From: Vibrio tasmaniensis
GTDB lineage: Bacteria; Pseudomonadota; Gammaproteobacteria; Enterobacterales; Vibrionaceae
NCBI RefSeq assembly: GCF_024347635.1
Contig: NZ_AP025510.1
Location: 1,054,001-1,118,000, forward strand
Direction of reading: 5' to 3'
DNA length: 64,000 nucleotides
Numbering within the stretch: position 1 is the first letter of the stretch; each line of letters starts with the position of its first letter. This document shows, in pieces, positions 39,421-48,864 of the stretch. The translations under genes were made by a program, and so were the position numbers. The notes under the pieces were generated by a model. That model had not been told where the DNA came from, made no database searches, and worked only from the letters and a program-made list of their open reading frames with translations.

Positions 39421-39770
39421 CTCATTTACTTGCTTATGAATGGTTAGCTGTTTAAATATCAGTCAATCCATTGATAGCAGCTGTGAACTATAGCAGTGGT
39501 CGGTAAACACAGCAATCTGCTTTGTCGTAATGCGGTAAAAAAAACAGTTTTTGTTTGAGTTTTGATAGCTCTAACTCACTGTCTATAAATAATTTATCAA
39601 TTGATATTTTAATTTGCAGGAAGCTTGGTGCTTTTTTGTTCGAAGAATCAAAGAAATATAGAACTTCAATGACCTTTTAGGGATGTAGTCGCAGGGATTA
39701 TAGATAAATAAGTTCAGATTAGGGCTAAGAAAATCTCAATTATCAAAAGTGACAGTGATACAATAAACCA

Positions 39771-40715
39771 ATGAGCGAAATTAGAACCCAAGTCCAATTT
39801 GTCGACATTGACGAAGATATGGCTGGTCAGCGTATTGATAACTTCTTACGCAACCAATTAAAAAACATCCCGAAAAGCATGATTTACCGAATCGTGCGTA
39901 AAGGCGAAGTCCGCGTTAACAAGAAACGCATTAAGGCTGAATACAAACTAAAAGCAGGTGATTTAGTTCGTATCCCACCAGTAACGATTGAAGAGAAAAC
40001 GGAAGAGAACGTACCAAGCACGAAACTCAATAAGGTTTCGGAACTGGAACAGTGCATCATCTATGAAGATGATCACATGCTGATTCTCAATAAACCATCA
40101 GGTACTGCAGTTCATGGTGGCAGCGGCTTGAAGTTTGGCGCGATTGAAGCATTACGTGCACTTCGTCCTGATGCTCGTTTTCTTGAATTAGTGCATCGTA
40201 TTGATAGAGATACGTCTGGCATTTTGCTTGTTGCTAAGAAGCGCTCGGCGCTAAGACACCTTCAAGCACAGTTCCGTGAAAAAACGGTTCAAAAATATTA
40301 CTTCGCTTTAGTGATGGGTGAATGGAAGAACAGCTGTAAAGTGGTTAATGCCCCTTTATTGAAAAATGAAGTAAACAGTATTGTTCGCGTAAACCCGAAC
40401 GGTAAGGCTTCTGAAACTCGTTTTAAGGTTTTGGAAAAATTTCAAGATGCGACGCTAGTCCAAGCAAGTCCAATTACAGGCCGTACACACCAAATCCGTG
40501 TGCACGCTCAGTATACAGGTCACCCAATCGCTTGGGATGATCGCTACGGTGATCGTCGTTTTGATGCTTACACCGGTAAGGTTGGCCTTAATCGTCTGTT
40601 CTTACATGCAGCTAACATCAAGTTTACCCACCCGGGTAGCGAAGAGAAGATGGATATCTCGGCGCCGATGGAAAAAAGGTTAGAGAGAGCCCTAACTGGC
40701 TTACGTAAGCTTTAG
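39771..40715 (+). CDS. rluC: 23S rRNA pseudouridine synthase RluC
   Basis: RluC makes pseudouridines 955, 2504 and 2580 in 23S rRNA. The 314-residue protein has an N-terminal S4 RNA-binding domain (AGQRIDNFLRNQLKNIPKS), then the catalytic HRIDRDTSGILLVAK motif with the aspartate near residue 143, and the TGRTHQIRVHAQYTGHPI segment. Divergent placement from rne is conserved in enterobacteria. The length matches the family. Confidence 0.95.
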   Translation: MSEIRTQVQFVDIDEDMAGQRIDNFLRNQLKNIPKSMIYRIVRKGEVRVNKKRIKAEYKLKAGDLVRIPPVTIEEKTEENVPSTKLNKVSELEQCIIYEDDHMLILNKPSGTAVHGGSGLKFGAIEALRALRPDARFLELVHRIDRDTSGILLVAKKRSALRHLQAQFREKTVQKYYFALVMGEWKNSCKVVNAPLLKNEVNSIVRVNPNGKASETRFKVLEKFQDATLVQASPITGRTHQIRVHAQYTGHPIAWDDRYGDRRFDAYTGKVGLNRLFLHAANIKFTHPGSEEKMDISAPMEKRLERALTGLRKL

Positions 40716-40767
40716 GAAGATACAAGATTGAAAGGCCTAGCTCTTCTAGTCTTACTTATCGACTAAC

Positions 40768-40800
40768 AAAAAAGGTTGACGAATTTCGTCAACCTTTTTT
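40768..40800. terminator. Terminator of rluC
   Basis: A perfect A/T-flanked palindrome, AAAAAAGGTTGACGAA and its complement, spans 40768-40800. It can serve both rluC and the opposing yceF transcript. Confidence 0.9.
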
Positions 40801-40854
40801 GTTTTTATCTGTTGTAGAAGATCCCCAACTCATTCCAGACTCACTCTTTTTCAT

Positions 40855-40895
40855 CGTCATTTCCTAGACTGACGAAGGAAGGAGTAGGGAATCTC
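40855..40895. repeat. Dispersed intergenic repeat, third copy
   Basis: It begins CGTCATTTCCTAGACTGACG and ends AGTAGGGAATCTC. It shares these ends with the facing pair at 32830-32942. It lies between the rluC terminator and the yceF stop. Confidence 0.55.
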
Positions 40896-40913
40896 AAACA
40901 GAGAGAGTACCCG

Positions 40914-41495
40914 CTACAACACATTCATTCCTTGCGCTTCTAACATATCGACTAGATCGATCAGCGGTAAGCCGATCAAGGTATTCGGGTCTTTACCTTC
41001 CATTTTCTTAAATAACGCGATGCCTAACCCTTCACACATAAAACTGCCAGCGCAGTAATAAGGCTGCTCTTTCTCAACATAAGCAATGATCTGCTGATCT
41101 GTTAAATCACGGAAATGCACGATGAAGGTATCTAAGCGAGTGTCGGCTTTATTGGTTTCACTGTTCCATACCGTTACCCCAGTATAGAAAGTGATGCTTT
41201 TGCCGCTTTGACGAGATAATTGCTCGATCGCTTTTTCACGAGTAAGCGGTTTACCAATGATTTCTCCGTCAATCACACAGACTTGATCGGAACCAATCAC
41301 TAGGCTTGGTTGTTCAACACTACAAGATTTGGCTTTTGTCTCGGCGAGACGCATCACTAACTGTTGAGGTATCTCTTCTGGAAGCGGCGTTTCATCGCAG
41401 TCAGGCTTAGCTGTGACAAAGTTTAACTGTAGTTTTTTGAGGATCTCTTGCCTAAATGGAGATGTAGAAGCTAAAACTAGTTGGTAATTTCTCAT
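40914..41495 (-). CDS. yceF: 7-methyl-GTP pyrophosphatase (Maf-like, YceF subfamily)
   Basis: Maf-like pyrophosphatases remove modified nucleotides; the YceF branch prefers 7-methyl-GTP. The 193-residue product has ASTSPFRQEIL at the N terminus, the catalytic GSDQVCVIDGEIIGKP near residue 68, and IGLPLIDLVDML near the end. The location between rluC and yceD is conserved in E. coli and supports YceF rather than the Maf/YhdE branch. Confidence 0.92.
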   Translation of the reverse strand: MRNYQLVLASTSPFRQEILKKLQLNFVTAKPDCDETPLPEEIPQQLVMRLAETKAKSCSVEQPSLVIGSDQVCVIDGEIIGKPLTREKAIEQLSRQSGKSITFYTGVTVWNSETNKADTRLDTFIVHFRDLTDQQIIAYVEKEQPYYCAGSFMCEGLGIALFKKMEGKDPNTLIGLPLIDLVDMLEAQGMNVL

Positions 41496-41644
41496 TTTAA
41501 TTTACAATTCGTGTAAGCATTTAGTTCAGGATAACGTAACTTATCCTGCTATTCATAATGCTCTGAACAGGAAAGGTAGGAAAGTACATTTTTTTTGCCA
41601 TTTCCTTTGACTAAACACGATTTGGAAGATAAGATTCGCGCCCT

Positions 41645-42172
41645 ATGCAAAAGGAAAAAATACCGCGTACAGTTGATCCGGCAAGAACGGCTCAAAAACG
41701 ACTCGATATGGATGGTATCATTCAAGTCAGTCTTTTGAAGCGTTTAACTGAAACAACTGAAGGCGTAAAACGTGACGCGCAAGTCTCAATGTCATTTGGG
41801 CTTGATGAACAACGATTAGTCGTTATCTCTGGTAAAGCTAACGTCGAAGTCGATTTAGAGTGTCAACGTTGTAATGAGGTTTTCGCACATGAGTGCGATG
41901 TCCAATTTACTTATACTCCTGTTTACAGCGAGAAAAGTGAAGAGGAAGCACCGGAAGAGTACGATTTGGTAGATCTGAACGAGTACGGTGAGTTAGACCT
42001 GATTCAATTAGTTGAAGACGAGTTCATCCTTGGATTGCCACAAATAGCAATGCACGACGATGCGAAATGTAGCGTTAACTCAAATAACTTGGTGTTTGGT
42101 GAACTTCCTGAAGAAATTGAGGAAGATAAAAAGCCGAATCCATTTGATGTTTTAAAAAACTTAAAGAAGTAA
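41645..42172 (+). CDS. yceD: YceD/DUF177 protein, 23S rRNA accumulation protein
   Basis: The 175-residue product has DUF177 features: a pair of cysteines in LECQRCNEVF near residue 78, followed by acidic stretches and EFILGLPQIAMHDD, with a third cysteine in KCSV. The family has been tied to 23S rRNA accumulation. It always precedes rpmF in these bacteria, and here the gap is 44 bases. Zinc binding by the cysteines is inference. Confidence 0.93.
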   Translation: MQKEKIPRTVDPARTAQKRLDMDGIIQVSLLKRLTETTEGVKRDAQVSMSFGLDEQRLVVISGKANVEVDLECQRCNEVFAHECDVQFTYTPVYSEKSEEEAPEEYDLVDLNEYGELDLIQLVEDEFILGLPQIAMHDDAKCSVNSNNLVFGELPEEIEEDKKPNPFDVLKNLKK

Positions 42173-42216
42173 CTTATCAGTAAGTATCTTTAAGAATTTA
42201 CATAGGAGTAGGGTCA

Positions 42217-42387
42217 ATGGCCGTACAAAAGAGCAAGAAATCACGTTCAATGCGTGGCATGCGTCGTTCACACGATGCGCTAACTACAGCTGCACTTTCT
42301 GTAGACGCAACTTCAGGTGAAACTCACCTACGTCACAACGTGACTGCCGAAGGTTTCTACCGCGGCAAAAAGGTTATCAACAAGTAA
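42217..42387 (+). CDS. rpmF: 50S ribosomal protein L32
   Basis: This 56-residue protein begins [20 protein letters not shown] and ends [10 protein letters not shown], which are the L32 ends. It is basic and lacks the zinc cysteines of some L32 forms, as in other gammaproteobacteria. The ribosome site is AGGAGTAGGG. It sits between yceD and plsX, the conserved link between translation and lipid synthesis genes. Confidence 0.97.
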   Translation: MAVQKSKKSRSMRGMRRSHDALTTAALSVDATSGETHLRHNVTAEGFYRGKKVINK

Positions 42388-42396
42388 GGTTGACCT

Positions 42397-43422
42397 TTGC
42401 AAAATCTAACCGTTGCGCTTGATGCAATGGGCGGGGACTTCGGTCCTCGTGTAACAGTGCCTGCCGCCGTGCAGGCACTGTCGTATTTCCCAGAGCTAAA
42501 AGTCGTTCTAATAGGTGATCGAAACGCGATCACATCTCAATTATCTTCATTAGGTCGAATGCCTGATTCTCGTTTGAGTATCCAGCATTGTGATCGAGTT
42601 ATTTCCAATTCTGAAAAACCTTCACTGGCCCTACGTAACAGTCAGGGTAGCTCTATGCGTGCTGCTATCGATCTGGTTGCCGAGTCACAAGCTGATGCTT
42701 GTGTGAGTGGTGGTAATACAGGCGCACTGATGGCGTTATCTCGTTTCAGACTCAAACTTCTTCCCGGTATTGATAGGCCTGCATTGGTTTCAGCTTTGCC
42801 TACCGCTTCTGGCAACCGTACCTGGATGCTTGATTTAGGGGCGAACGTTTCTAGTGACGCAGATTCGCTGTTTCAGTTTGCCGTAATGGGCAGTGCATTA
42901 GCGGAGCAACATTTAGGTCGCGCGCCTCGTGTCGCTATCTTGAATATCGGTGCTGAAGAAATTAAAGGCAATGACCTTGTAAAACGATGCGCTGAAATGT
43001 TGTCTAATACTCAGTCTGTGAACTTCATAGGCTATATTGAAGGTAATCAATTACTTCAAGATGCTGCTGATGTCGTCGTATGTGATGGTTTTGTGGGCAA
43101 TGTCTGCTTAAAAACGTGCGAAGGTACGGCTCAGCTCTTTATTGATAAGCTAAAAACGCGCATGATGGCTTCAACAATAAAGGGTTGGATTGCCAGAATG
43201 TTGTTTTCTGAGCTATTTACCGAATTAAAAACCTTGAACCCCGACCAGTATAACGGCGCAAGTTTGTTAGGATTGCGCGGCATTGTCATTAAAAGTCATG
43301 GAAGTGCTGATGTGTCTGCAGTCGTCAACGCGATTGGTGAAGCAGTACACGAGGTCAAACGACAAGTCCCCAGTCGCATTAGCGATCGTTTGGAAGCGGT
43401 TTTACTCGAGAGGCATTATTAG
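42397..43422 (+). CDS. plsX: Phosphate acyltransferase PlsX
   Basis: PlsX converts acyl-ACP to acyl-phosphate for phospholipid synthesis, bound loosely to the membrane. The 341-residue product has [12 protein letters not shown] at the start, [36 protein letters not shown], and [16 protein letters not shown]. Translation appears to start at TTG 42397, nine bases after the rpmF stop, with AAGG seven bases before it; no ATG gives a better N terminus. Rare start codons here may lower its level. Confidence 0.94.
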   Translation: MQNLTVALDAMGGDFGPRVTVPAAVQALSYFPELKVVLIGDRNAITSQLSSLGRMPDSRLSIQHCDRVISNSEKPSLALRNSQGSSMRAAIDLVAESQADACVSGGNTGALMALSRFRLKLLPGIDRPALVSALPTASGNRTWMLDLGANVSSDADSLFQFAVMGSALAEQHLGRAPRVAILNIGAEEIKGNDLVKRCAEMLSNTQSVNFIGYIEGNQLLQDAADVVVCDGFVGNVCLKTCEGTAQLFIDKLKTRMMASTIKGWIARMLFSELFTELKTLNPDQYNGASLLGLRGIVIKSHGSADVSAVVNAIGEAVHEVKRQVPSRISDRLEAVLLERHY

Positions 43423-43427
43423 TCTTC

Positions 43428-44378
43428 ATGTATAGCAAAATTTTAGGTACTGGCAGCTACTTGCCATCTCAGGTGCGTACTAACGCAGACTTAGAGAAAA
43501 TGGTAGAGACTAGCGATGAGTGGATCGTTGCTAGAACAGGTATTAAAGAGCGTCGTATTTCAGCGGAAAACGAAACCGTTGCAGATATGGCGTTTTACGC
43601 TGCTGAAAATGCCATTGAAATGGCAGGTATCGACAAAGAAGATATTGATTTAATCATCGTTGCGACAACCAGCAGTAGCCATACATTCCCGTCTTCGGCA
43701 TGTCAGGTACAAGGTAAGCTTGGTATCAAAGGCTGCCCTGCGTTTGATTTAGCTGCGGCGTGTTCTGGCTTTGTCTATGGATTGTCTGTTGCTGATCAAC
43801 ATATCAAGACAGGTATGTGTAAAAACGTTTTGGTAATCGGTGCGGACGCACTGTCAAAAACCTGTGATCCGACTGACCGCTCTACTATCATCTTATTTGG
43901 TGATGCTGCAGGCGCGGTAGTTGTAGGCGCAAGCGAAGAGCCAGGTATTTTGTCGACTCACATTTACTCTGATGGTAAATACGGTGAGCTTCTAAGCCTA
44001 GAAGTTCCAGAGCGTGGCGGTGATGCAGACAAATGGCTGCACATGGCGGGCAACGAAGTATTTAAAGTGGCGGTAACTCAGCTTTCTAAGCTAGTTAAAG
44101 ACACATTAGCGGCGAACAATATGGATAAGTCAGAGCTTGATTGGTTAGTTCCACACCAAGCTAACTACCGTATTATCTCGGCAACCGCGAAAAAGCTGAC
44201 AATGTCGCTTGATCAAGTAGTGATTACTCTTGATAAGCACGGCAATACGTCAGCAGCTACCGTACCGACAGCACTCGATGAGGCTGTTCGTGATGGGCGA
44301 ATTAAACGTGGTCAAACGCTTCTTCTCGAAGCCTTTGGCGGCGGCTTCACTTGGGGTTCTGCGTTAGTTAAATTCTAA
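43428..44378 (+). CDS. fabH: Beta-ketoacyl-ACP synthase III
   Basis: FabH condenses acetyl-CoA with malonyl-ACP to start fatty acid synthesis. The 316-residue protein has the catalytic triad: cysteine in DLAAACSGF near 112, histidine in VPHQANYRI near 243, and asparagine in KHGNTSAA near 273. The N terminus [16 protein letters not shown] is standard. It starts 5 bases after the plsX stop, so the genes are almost certainly cotranscribed. Confidence 0.97.
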   Translation: MYSKILGTGSYLPSQVRTNADLEKMVETSDEWIVARTGIKERRISAENETVADMAFYAAENAIEMAGIDKEDIDLIIVATTSSSHTFPSSACQVQGKLGIKGCPAFDLAAACSGFVYGLSVADQHIKTGMCKNVLVIGADALSKTCDPTDRSTIILFGDAAGAVVVGASEEPGILSTHIYSDGKYGELLSLEVPERGGDADKWLHMAGNEVFKVAVTQLSKLVKDTLAANNMDKSELDWLVPHQANYRIISATAKKLTMSLDQVVITLDKHGNTSAATVPTALDEAVRDGRIKRGQTLLLEAFGGGFTWGSALVKF

Positions 44379-44400
44379 CCTCAAGCGATAATCAACAAAC

Positions 44401-44423
44401 AAGGCACATAACTTATGTGCCTT
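44401..44423 (+). promoter_or_regulatory. Stem-loop between fabH and fabD
   Basis: AAGGCACATA (44401-44410) pairs with TATGTGCCTT (44414-44423) around ACT. A few bases later a short T-run (CAATTTTTT) follows, so it may act as a partial terminator or processing site. Confidence 0.6.
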
Positions 44424-44458
44424 ATTCAATTTTTTGCTTTGCTTAAAGGAAAATTACA

Positions 44459-45382
44459 ATGAGCAAATTTGCTATCGTATTCCCAGGCCAAGGCTCTCAA
44501 GCTATCGGTATGCTTGCTGACCTAGGCGAACAGTATGATGTTGTTAAAAAGACATTTGCTGAAGCTTCAGAAGCACTTGGTTACGATCTATGGGCATTGG
44601 TTCAAGATGGTCCAGTAGAAAATCTAAATGAAACTTTTCGTACTCAACCGGCTCTACTAACAGCGTCTGTTGCAATCTGGCGTGTATGGCAAGAGCTTGG
44701 TCTAGAGCAACCTGCAAACCTAGCAGGTCACAGCCTAGGTGAATACTCTGCACTAGTGTGTGCGGGTGTTATCGACTTTAAAGAAGCGATCAAGCTAGTT
44801 GAGCTACGTGGTCAACTGATGCAAGAAGCGGTGCCTGCGGGCGTGGGTGCAATGTACGCAATCATCGGTCTAGATGATGAAGCGATTGCTAAAGCGTGTG
44901 AAGAAGCGGCACAAGACGAAGTTGTGTCTCCAGTTAACTTCAATTCACCTGGCCAAGTTGTTATCGCGGGTAACAAAGCGGCAGTAGAGCGTGCTGGTGC
45001 ACTATGTAAAGAAGCAGGCGCTAAACGTGCTCTTCCTTTACCTGTATCTGTGCCGTCTCACTGTGCCCTTATGAAGCCTGCAGCAGACAAGCTAGCGGTT
45101 GCTCTAGAAGCTCTAGAGTTCAACGCACCGGCACTTCCTGTTATCAATAACGTCGATGTGATTGCTGAAACAGATCCTGCAAAAATCAAAAGCGCACTTG
45201 TTCGTCAGCTATACAGCCCAGTTCGTTGGACTGAAGGTGTACAAGCGATGAATGAGCAAGGCGTTGAAAAACTACTAGAATTAGGCCCAGGTAAGGTTCT
45301 TACTGGTCTAACAAAACGTATTGTTAAAACTATGACAGCTGCTGCAGTTAATGACACTGCATCACTAGAAGCTGCTAAGTAA
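44459..45382 (+). CDS. fabD: Malonyl-CoA-ACP transacylase
   Basis: FabD loads malonate onto ACP. The 307-residue product has FPGQGSQAIGM near residue 7, the nucleophile in GHSLGEYSA near 92, and the histidine in VSVPSHCALM near 200. The N-terminal MSKFAIVFPGQGSQ fits the family. It is in the fab cluster between fabH and fabG, with 25 bases before fabG. Confidence 0.97.
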   Translation: MSKFAIVFPGQGSQAIGMLADLGEQYDVVKKTFAEASEALGYDLWALVQDGPVENLNETFRTQPALLTASVAIWRVWQELGLEQPANLAGHSLGEYSALVCAGVIDFKEAIKLVELRGQLMQEAVPAGVGAMYAIIGLDDEAIAKACEEAAQDEVVSPVNFNSPGQVVIAGNKAAVERAGALCKEAGAKRALPLPVSVPSHCALMKPAADKLAVALEALEFNAPALPVINNVDVIAETDPAKIKSALVRQLYSPVRWTEGVQAMNEQGVEKLLELGPGKVLTGLTKRIVKTMTAAAVNDTASLEAAK

Positions 45383-45407
45383 ATAACCAATTAATAGAGA
45401 AGTTATA

Positions 45408-46142
45408 ATGAATTTAGAAGGCAAAGTTGCACTAGTTACAGGCGCAAGCCGTGGTATCGGTCGTGCAATCGCTGAACTTTTAGTTGAGCGTGGTGCTAAA
45501 GTTATCGGTACTGCTACGTCTGAAGGCGGCGCTGCTGCAATCAGCGAGTACCTAGGTGAGAACGGTAAAGGTCTTGCTCTTAATGTAACGGATGTTGACT
45601 CAATTGCTGCTACACTGAAAACCATCAATGATGAATTCGGCGCGATTGACATTCTAGTTAACAACGCAGGTATCACTCGTGATAACCTACTTATGCGTAT
45701 GAAAGACGATGAGTGGAATGACATCATCGATACTAACCTAACGCCTATCTTCCGCATGTCTAAAGCTGTATTGCGTGGCATGATGAAGAAGCGTCAAGGA
45801 CGTATCGTAAACGTTGGTTCTGTAGTTGGTACTATGGGTAACGCTGGTCAAGCTAACTACGCAGCTGCAAAAGCGGGCGTAATTGGTTTTACTAAATCAA
45901 TGGCTCGTGAAGTTGCGTCTCGTGGTATTACAGTGAACACTGTAGCACCTGGTTTCATCGAAACTGACATGACTAAAGCGCTAAATGATGACCAACGTGC
46001 AGTAACTTTGGCGAATGTACCAGCAGGTCGACTAGGTGACCCTCGCGAAATCGCTGAAGCTGTGGTATTTTTGGCGTCACCTGCGGCAGCTTATATCACA
46101 GGTGAAACACTTCACGTCAATGGCGGTATGTACATGGTGTAA
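45408..46142 (+). CDS. fabG: 3-oxoacyl-ACP reductase
   Basis: FabG reduces beta-ketoacyl-ACP with NADPH. The 244-residue short-chain dehydrogenase has the TGASRGIGRAIAE cofactor loop near residue 12, the NNAGITRDNL segment, and the YAAAKAG motif (catalytic Tyr151/Lys155 type). The C terminus GETLHVNGGMYMV is typical. It is followed by 166 bases before acpP, containing an AT-rich palindrome. Confidence 0.97.
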   Translation: MNLEGKVALVTGASRGIGRAIAELLVERGAKVIGTATSEGGAAAISEYLGENGKGLALNVTDVDSIAATLKTINDEFGAIDILVNNAGITRDNLLMRMKDDEWNDIIDTNLTPIFRMSKAVLRGMMKKRQGRIVNVGSVVGTMGNAGQANYAAAKAGVIGFTKSMAREVASRGITVNTVAPGFIETDMTKALNDDQRAVTLANVPAGRLGDPREIAEAVVFLASPAAAYITGETLHVNGGMYMV

Positions 46143-46308
46143 ATTATGTGCAACATTTGTGCATAATTTAAGTCAAGATCATACGTAATTTCGGTTAAAA
46201 TCGTGAAAATTGTGGTTTGACCAGAAAAGTTGACCTTGCAACTTTCAATAGATTGAATAAACTACGGAAAACATCGCATAAAGCGAACTCTGTAAAGGAA
46301 AAGAAAAA

Positions 46309-46542
46309 ATGAGCAACCTCGAAGAACGCGTAAAGAAAATCATTGTTGAACAGCTAGGTGTAGACGAAGCTGAAGTTAAAAACGAAGCTTCTTTCGTTGA
46401 TGACCTAGGTGCAGATTCTCTAGACACAGTTGAGCTAGTAATGGCTCTAGAAGAAGAATTCGACACTGAAATCCCAGATGACGAAGCTGAGAAAATTACT
46501 ACTGTTCAAGCTGCTATCGATTACGTAACTAGCGCTCAGTAA
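46309..46542 (+). CDS. acpP: Acyl carrier protein
   Basis: The 77-residue acidic protein carries the phosphopantetheine serine in [18 protein letters not shown] near residue 37. It shuttles acyl chains in the cytoplasm. The leader of 166 bases suggests a private promoter, as acpP is usually very highly expressed. A terminator-like loop follows before fabF. Confidence 0.98.
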   Translation: MSNLEERVKKIIVEQLGVDEAEVKNEASFVDDLGADSLDTVELVMALEEEFDTEIPDDEAEKITTVQAAIDYVTSAQ

Positions 46543-46553
46543 TAATCTCTCCC

Positions 46554-46582
46554 AGGCGGTCACCTTGACCGCCTGTGTTTTA
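46554..46582 (+). terminator. Stem-loop after acpP
   Basis: AGGCGGTC (46554-46561) pairs with GACCGCCT (46567-46574) and is followed by GTGTTTT. It would reduce read-through into fabF and allow high acpP output. Confidence 0.75.
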
Positions 46583-46635
46583 TCTAACTCATCTATCCTC
46601 ATCTTAAATCACCTCAATCCCCGGAGTGTAATATC

Positions 46636-47880
46636 GTGTCCAAGCGTCGTGTAGTTGTCACTGGCATGGGTATGTTGTCGCCGGTAGGCAACACTGTAGA
46701 ATCTTCTTGGAAAGCCCTGCTAGCTGGTCAAAGTGGTATCGTTAATATCGATCATTTTGATGCAACCAATTTCTCAACTCGTTTTGCAGGTCTAGTAAAA
46801 GACTTTAACTGCGAAGAGTATATGACTAAAAAAGATGCTCGTAAGATGGACTTGTTCATCCAGTACGGCGTCGCAGCAGGTATTCAAGCTTTAGATGATT
46901 CAGCCCTAACTATTACTGAAGAAAACGCCCCTCGTGTAGGCGTTGCTATCGGTTCTGGTATTGGTGGTCTTGGTTTGATCGAAGCCGGTCACAAGGCTCT
47001 AACTGAAAAAGGCCCTCGTAAAATCAGCCCGTTCTTCGTACCGTCGACGATCGTGAATATGATTGCGGGTCACATGTCTATCATGCGTGGCCTACGCGGT
47101 CCAAACATCGCGATTTCTACGGCATGTACGACTGGCCTACATAACATTGGTCACGCGGCTCGTATGATTGCATACGGCGATGCTGACGCAATGCTAGCGG
47201 GTGGTGCTGAAAAAGCATCGACACCACTAGGTATGGGCGGTTTTGGTGCGGCTAAAGCACTGTCTACTCGTAACGATGAGCCTCAAAAAGCTTCTCGTCC
47301 ATGGGACAAAGGCCGTGACGGCTTCGTTCTTGGTGACGGTGCAGGCATGATGGTTCTTGAAGAGTATGAACATGCTAAAGCTCGTGGCGCTAAGATTTAC
47401 TGTGAGCTAGTTGGCTTCGGTATGTCGGGTGACGCTTACCACATGACATCTCCAAGTGAAGATGGTTCTGGTGGCGCACTAGCAATGGAAGCGGCTATGC
47501 GTGATGCTGGTATTACTGGTGAACAAATCGGTTATGTTAACGCACACGGTACTTCGACTCCTGCAGGTGACGTAGCGGAAGTGAAGGGCATCAAGCGTGC
47601 TCTTGGCGAAGCAGGCAGCAAGCAAGTATTGGTTTCTTCTACGAAATCAATGACAGGTCACCTTCTAGGTGCTGCAGGTTCTGCTGAAGCTATCATCACA
47701 GCGATGTCTCTAATTGACCAAATTGTTCCACCAACAATCAATTTAGATGATCCTGAAGAAGGCTTAGATATTGATTTAGTACCTCATACTGCGCGTAAAG
47801 TTAGCGGCATGGAATATGCTGCATGTAACTCGTTCGGTTTCGGTGGTACAAACGGCTGTTTGATCTTCAAAAAGATTTAA
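46636..47880 (+). CDS. fabF: Beta-ketoacyl-ACP synthase II
   Basis: FabF elongates acyl-ACP and adjusts membrane fluidity. The 414-residue protein has the catalytic cysteine in [15 protein letters not shown] near 164, histidines in [11 protein letters not shown] near 303 and [14 protein letters not shown] near 340, and [12 protein letters not shown] at the end. Translation starts at GTG 46636 with GGAG about nine bases upstream, giving the family N terminus [12 protein letters not shown]. It lies in the order acpP-fabF-pabC typical of the cluster. Confidence 0.97.
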   Translation: MSKRRVVVTGMGMLSPVGNTVESSWKALLAGQSGIVNIDHFDATNFSTRFAGLVKDFNCEEYMTKKDARKMDLFIQYGVAAGIQALDDSALTITEENAPRVGVAIGSGIGGLGLIEAGHKALTEKGPRKISPFFVPSTIVNMIAGHMSIMRGLRGPNIAISTACTTGLHNIGHAARMIAYGDADAMLAGGAEKASTPLGMGGFGAAKALSTRNDEPQKASRPWDKGRDGFVLGDGAGMMVLEEYEHAKARGAKIYCELVGFGMSGDAYHMTSPSEDGSGGALAMEAAMRDAGITGEQIGYVNAHGTSTPAGDVAEVKGIKRALGEAGSKQVLVSSTKSMTGHLLGAAGSAEAIITAMSLIDQIVPPTINLDDPEEGLDIDLVPHTARKVSGMEYAACNSFGFGGTNGCLIFKKI

Positions 47881-47934
47881 TCTTTTTATTAAAGACGTAA
47901 ACACTCGTAGATAGTCATAATTAGACTTGTTTTT

Positions 47935-47972
47935 AAACGGCTTGATGCTTTAGCATTGAGCCGTTTCTTTTT
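47935..47972 (+). terminator. Terminator of fabF, abutting the pabC ribosome site
   Basis: AAACGGCT (47935-47942) pairs with AGCCGTTT (47959-47966), with an inner GATGC/GCAT stem, followed by CTTTTT. The ribosome site of pabC starts three bases later, so this loop could also govern pabC translation. Confidence 0.82.
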
Positions 47973-47985
47973 ATGGGGAAAAAAC

Positions 47986-48864
47986 ATGTTTTGGGTTGAT
48001 GGAGAAAGCCAGCAAACTATCGATATATTGGATCGCTCGTTTCAGTACGGCGACGGCTGTTTCACGACAATGCTCGTGAGTGATGGTGAAATACAACATT
48101 TTTACGCTCATCAGCACCGTGTAGACGAATGCCTTAAAGCACTACGCATTTCTGCTCTTGATTGGGATGTGGTTCGCCTTTGGATCGATAATGCACTTCA
48201 ACATATCCAAGATAACGATCTTCATAGGACAAAGAATCTTGATGGTTCATCGAATCTTCAAGGTAAAAACATGCCCCATAATACAAAAGCAGGGATCAAG
48301 CTACACGTTAGCCGTGGGGCTGGCGGTCGTGGCTACAGTACCAAGAATATCGTCAAGCCAATAGTAACCATCAGTACCTTTGATTTCCCCAATCATTATT
48401 CAGCATGGCAAGACTCCGGTGTCGAGCTGGGTATCTGCCGTCAAGCGCTTGGTTTGAGCCCACTGCTCGCAGGCCATAAGCACAATAATCGTCTTGAGCA
48501 GATCTTGATGAAAGATGAAATGGATCAGGCTGATGAAGTGGATGGTGTGGTGCTTGATATCTCGGGCAATGTGATAGAAACCACCATGGCCAATCTGTTT
48601 TGGCGCAAAGATCAGATGATATATACACCTCAACTCACGCAAAGCGGCGTGGCTGGGGTTATGCGTAAGCATGTGTTAACGGCGCTGAATCAGAGTGAAC
48701 TTTCCGTTACAATTGGTGATTACAGCCTATCCCAGCTCATGCAAGCTGATGAGATTTTCATAACCAACTCCATTTTAGGGGTTGCCCCAGTTACCCGTAT
48801 TAGTGATATCCAATTTAAGATTGGAACCGTTACTCGTAGCCTTCAAGGACAACTAAACTCGTGA
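47986..48864 (+). CDS. pabC: Aminodeoxychorismate lyase
   Basis: PabC is a PLP enzyme that splits 4-amino-4-deoxychorismate to p-aminobenzoate for folate. The 292-residue product has SFQYGDGCFTTM, the PLP lysine in GHKHNNRLEQIL near residue 165, and DGVVLDISGNVIETTMANLFW. An upstream in-frame TTG at 47956 lies inside the terminator, so ATG 47986 behind GGGGAA is chosen. Its stop overlaps the mltG start. Confidence 0.93.
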   Translation: MFWVDGESQQTIDILDRSFQYGDGCFTTMLVSDGEIQHFYAHQHRVDECLKALRISALDWDVVRLWIDNALQHIQDNDLHRTKNLDGSSNLQGKNMPHNTKAGIKLHVSRGAGGRGYSTKNIVKPIVTISTFDFPNHYSAWQDSGVELGICRQALGLSPLLAGHKHNNRLEQILMKDEMDQADEVDGVVLDISGNVIETTMANLFWRKDQMIYTPQLTQSGVAGVMRKHVLTALNQSELSVTIGDYSLSQLMQADEIFITNSILGVAPVTRISDIQFKIGTVTRSLQGQLNS

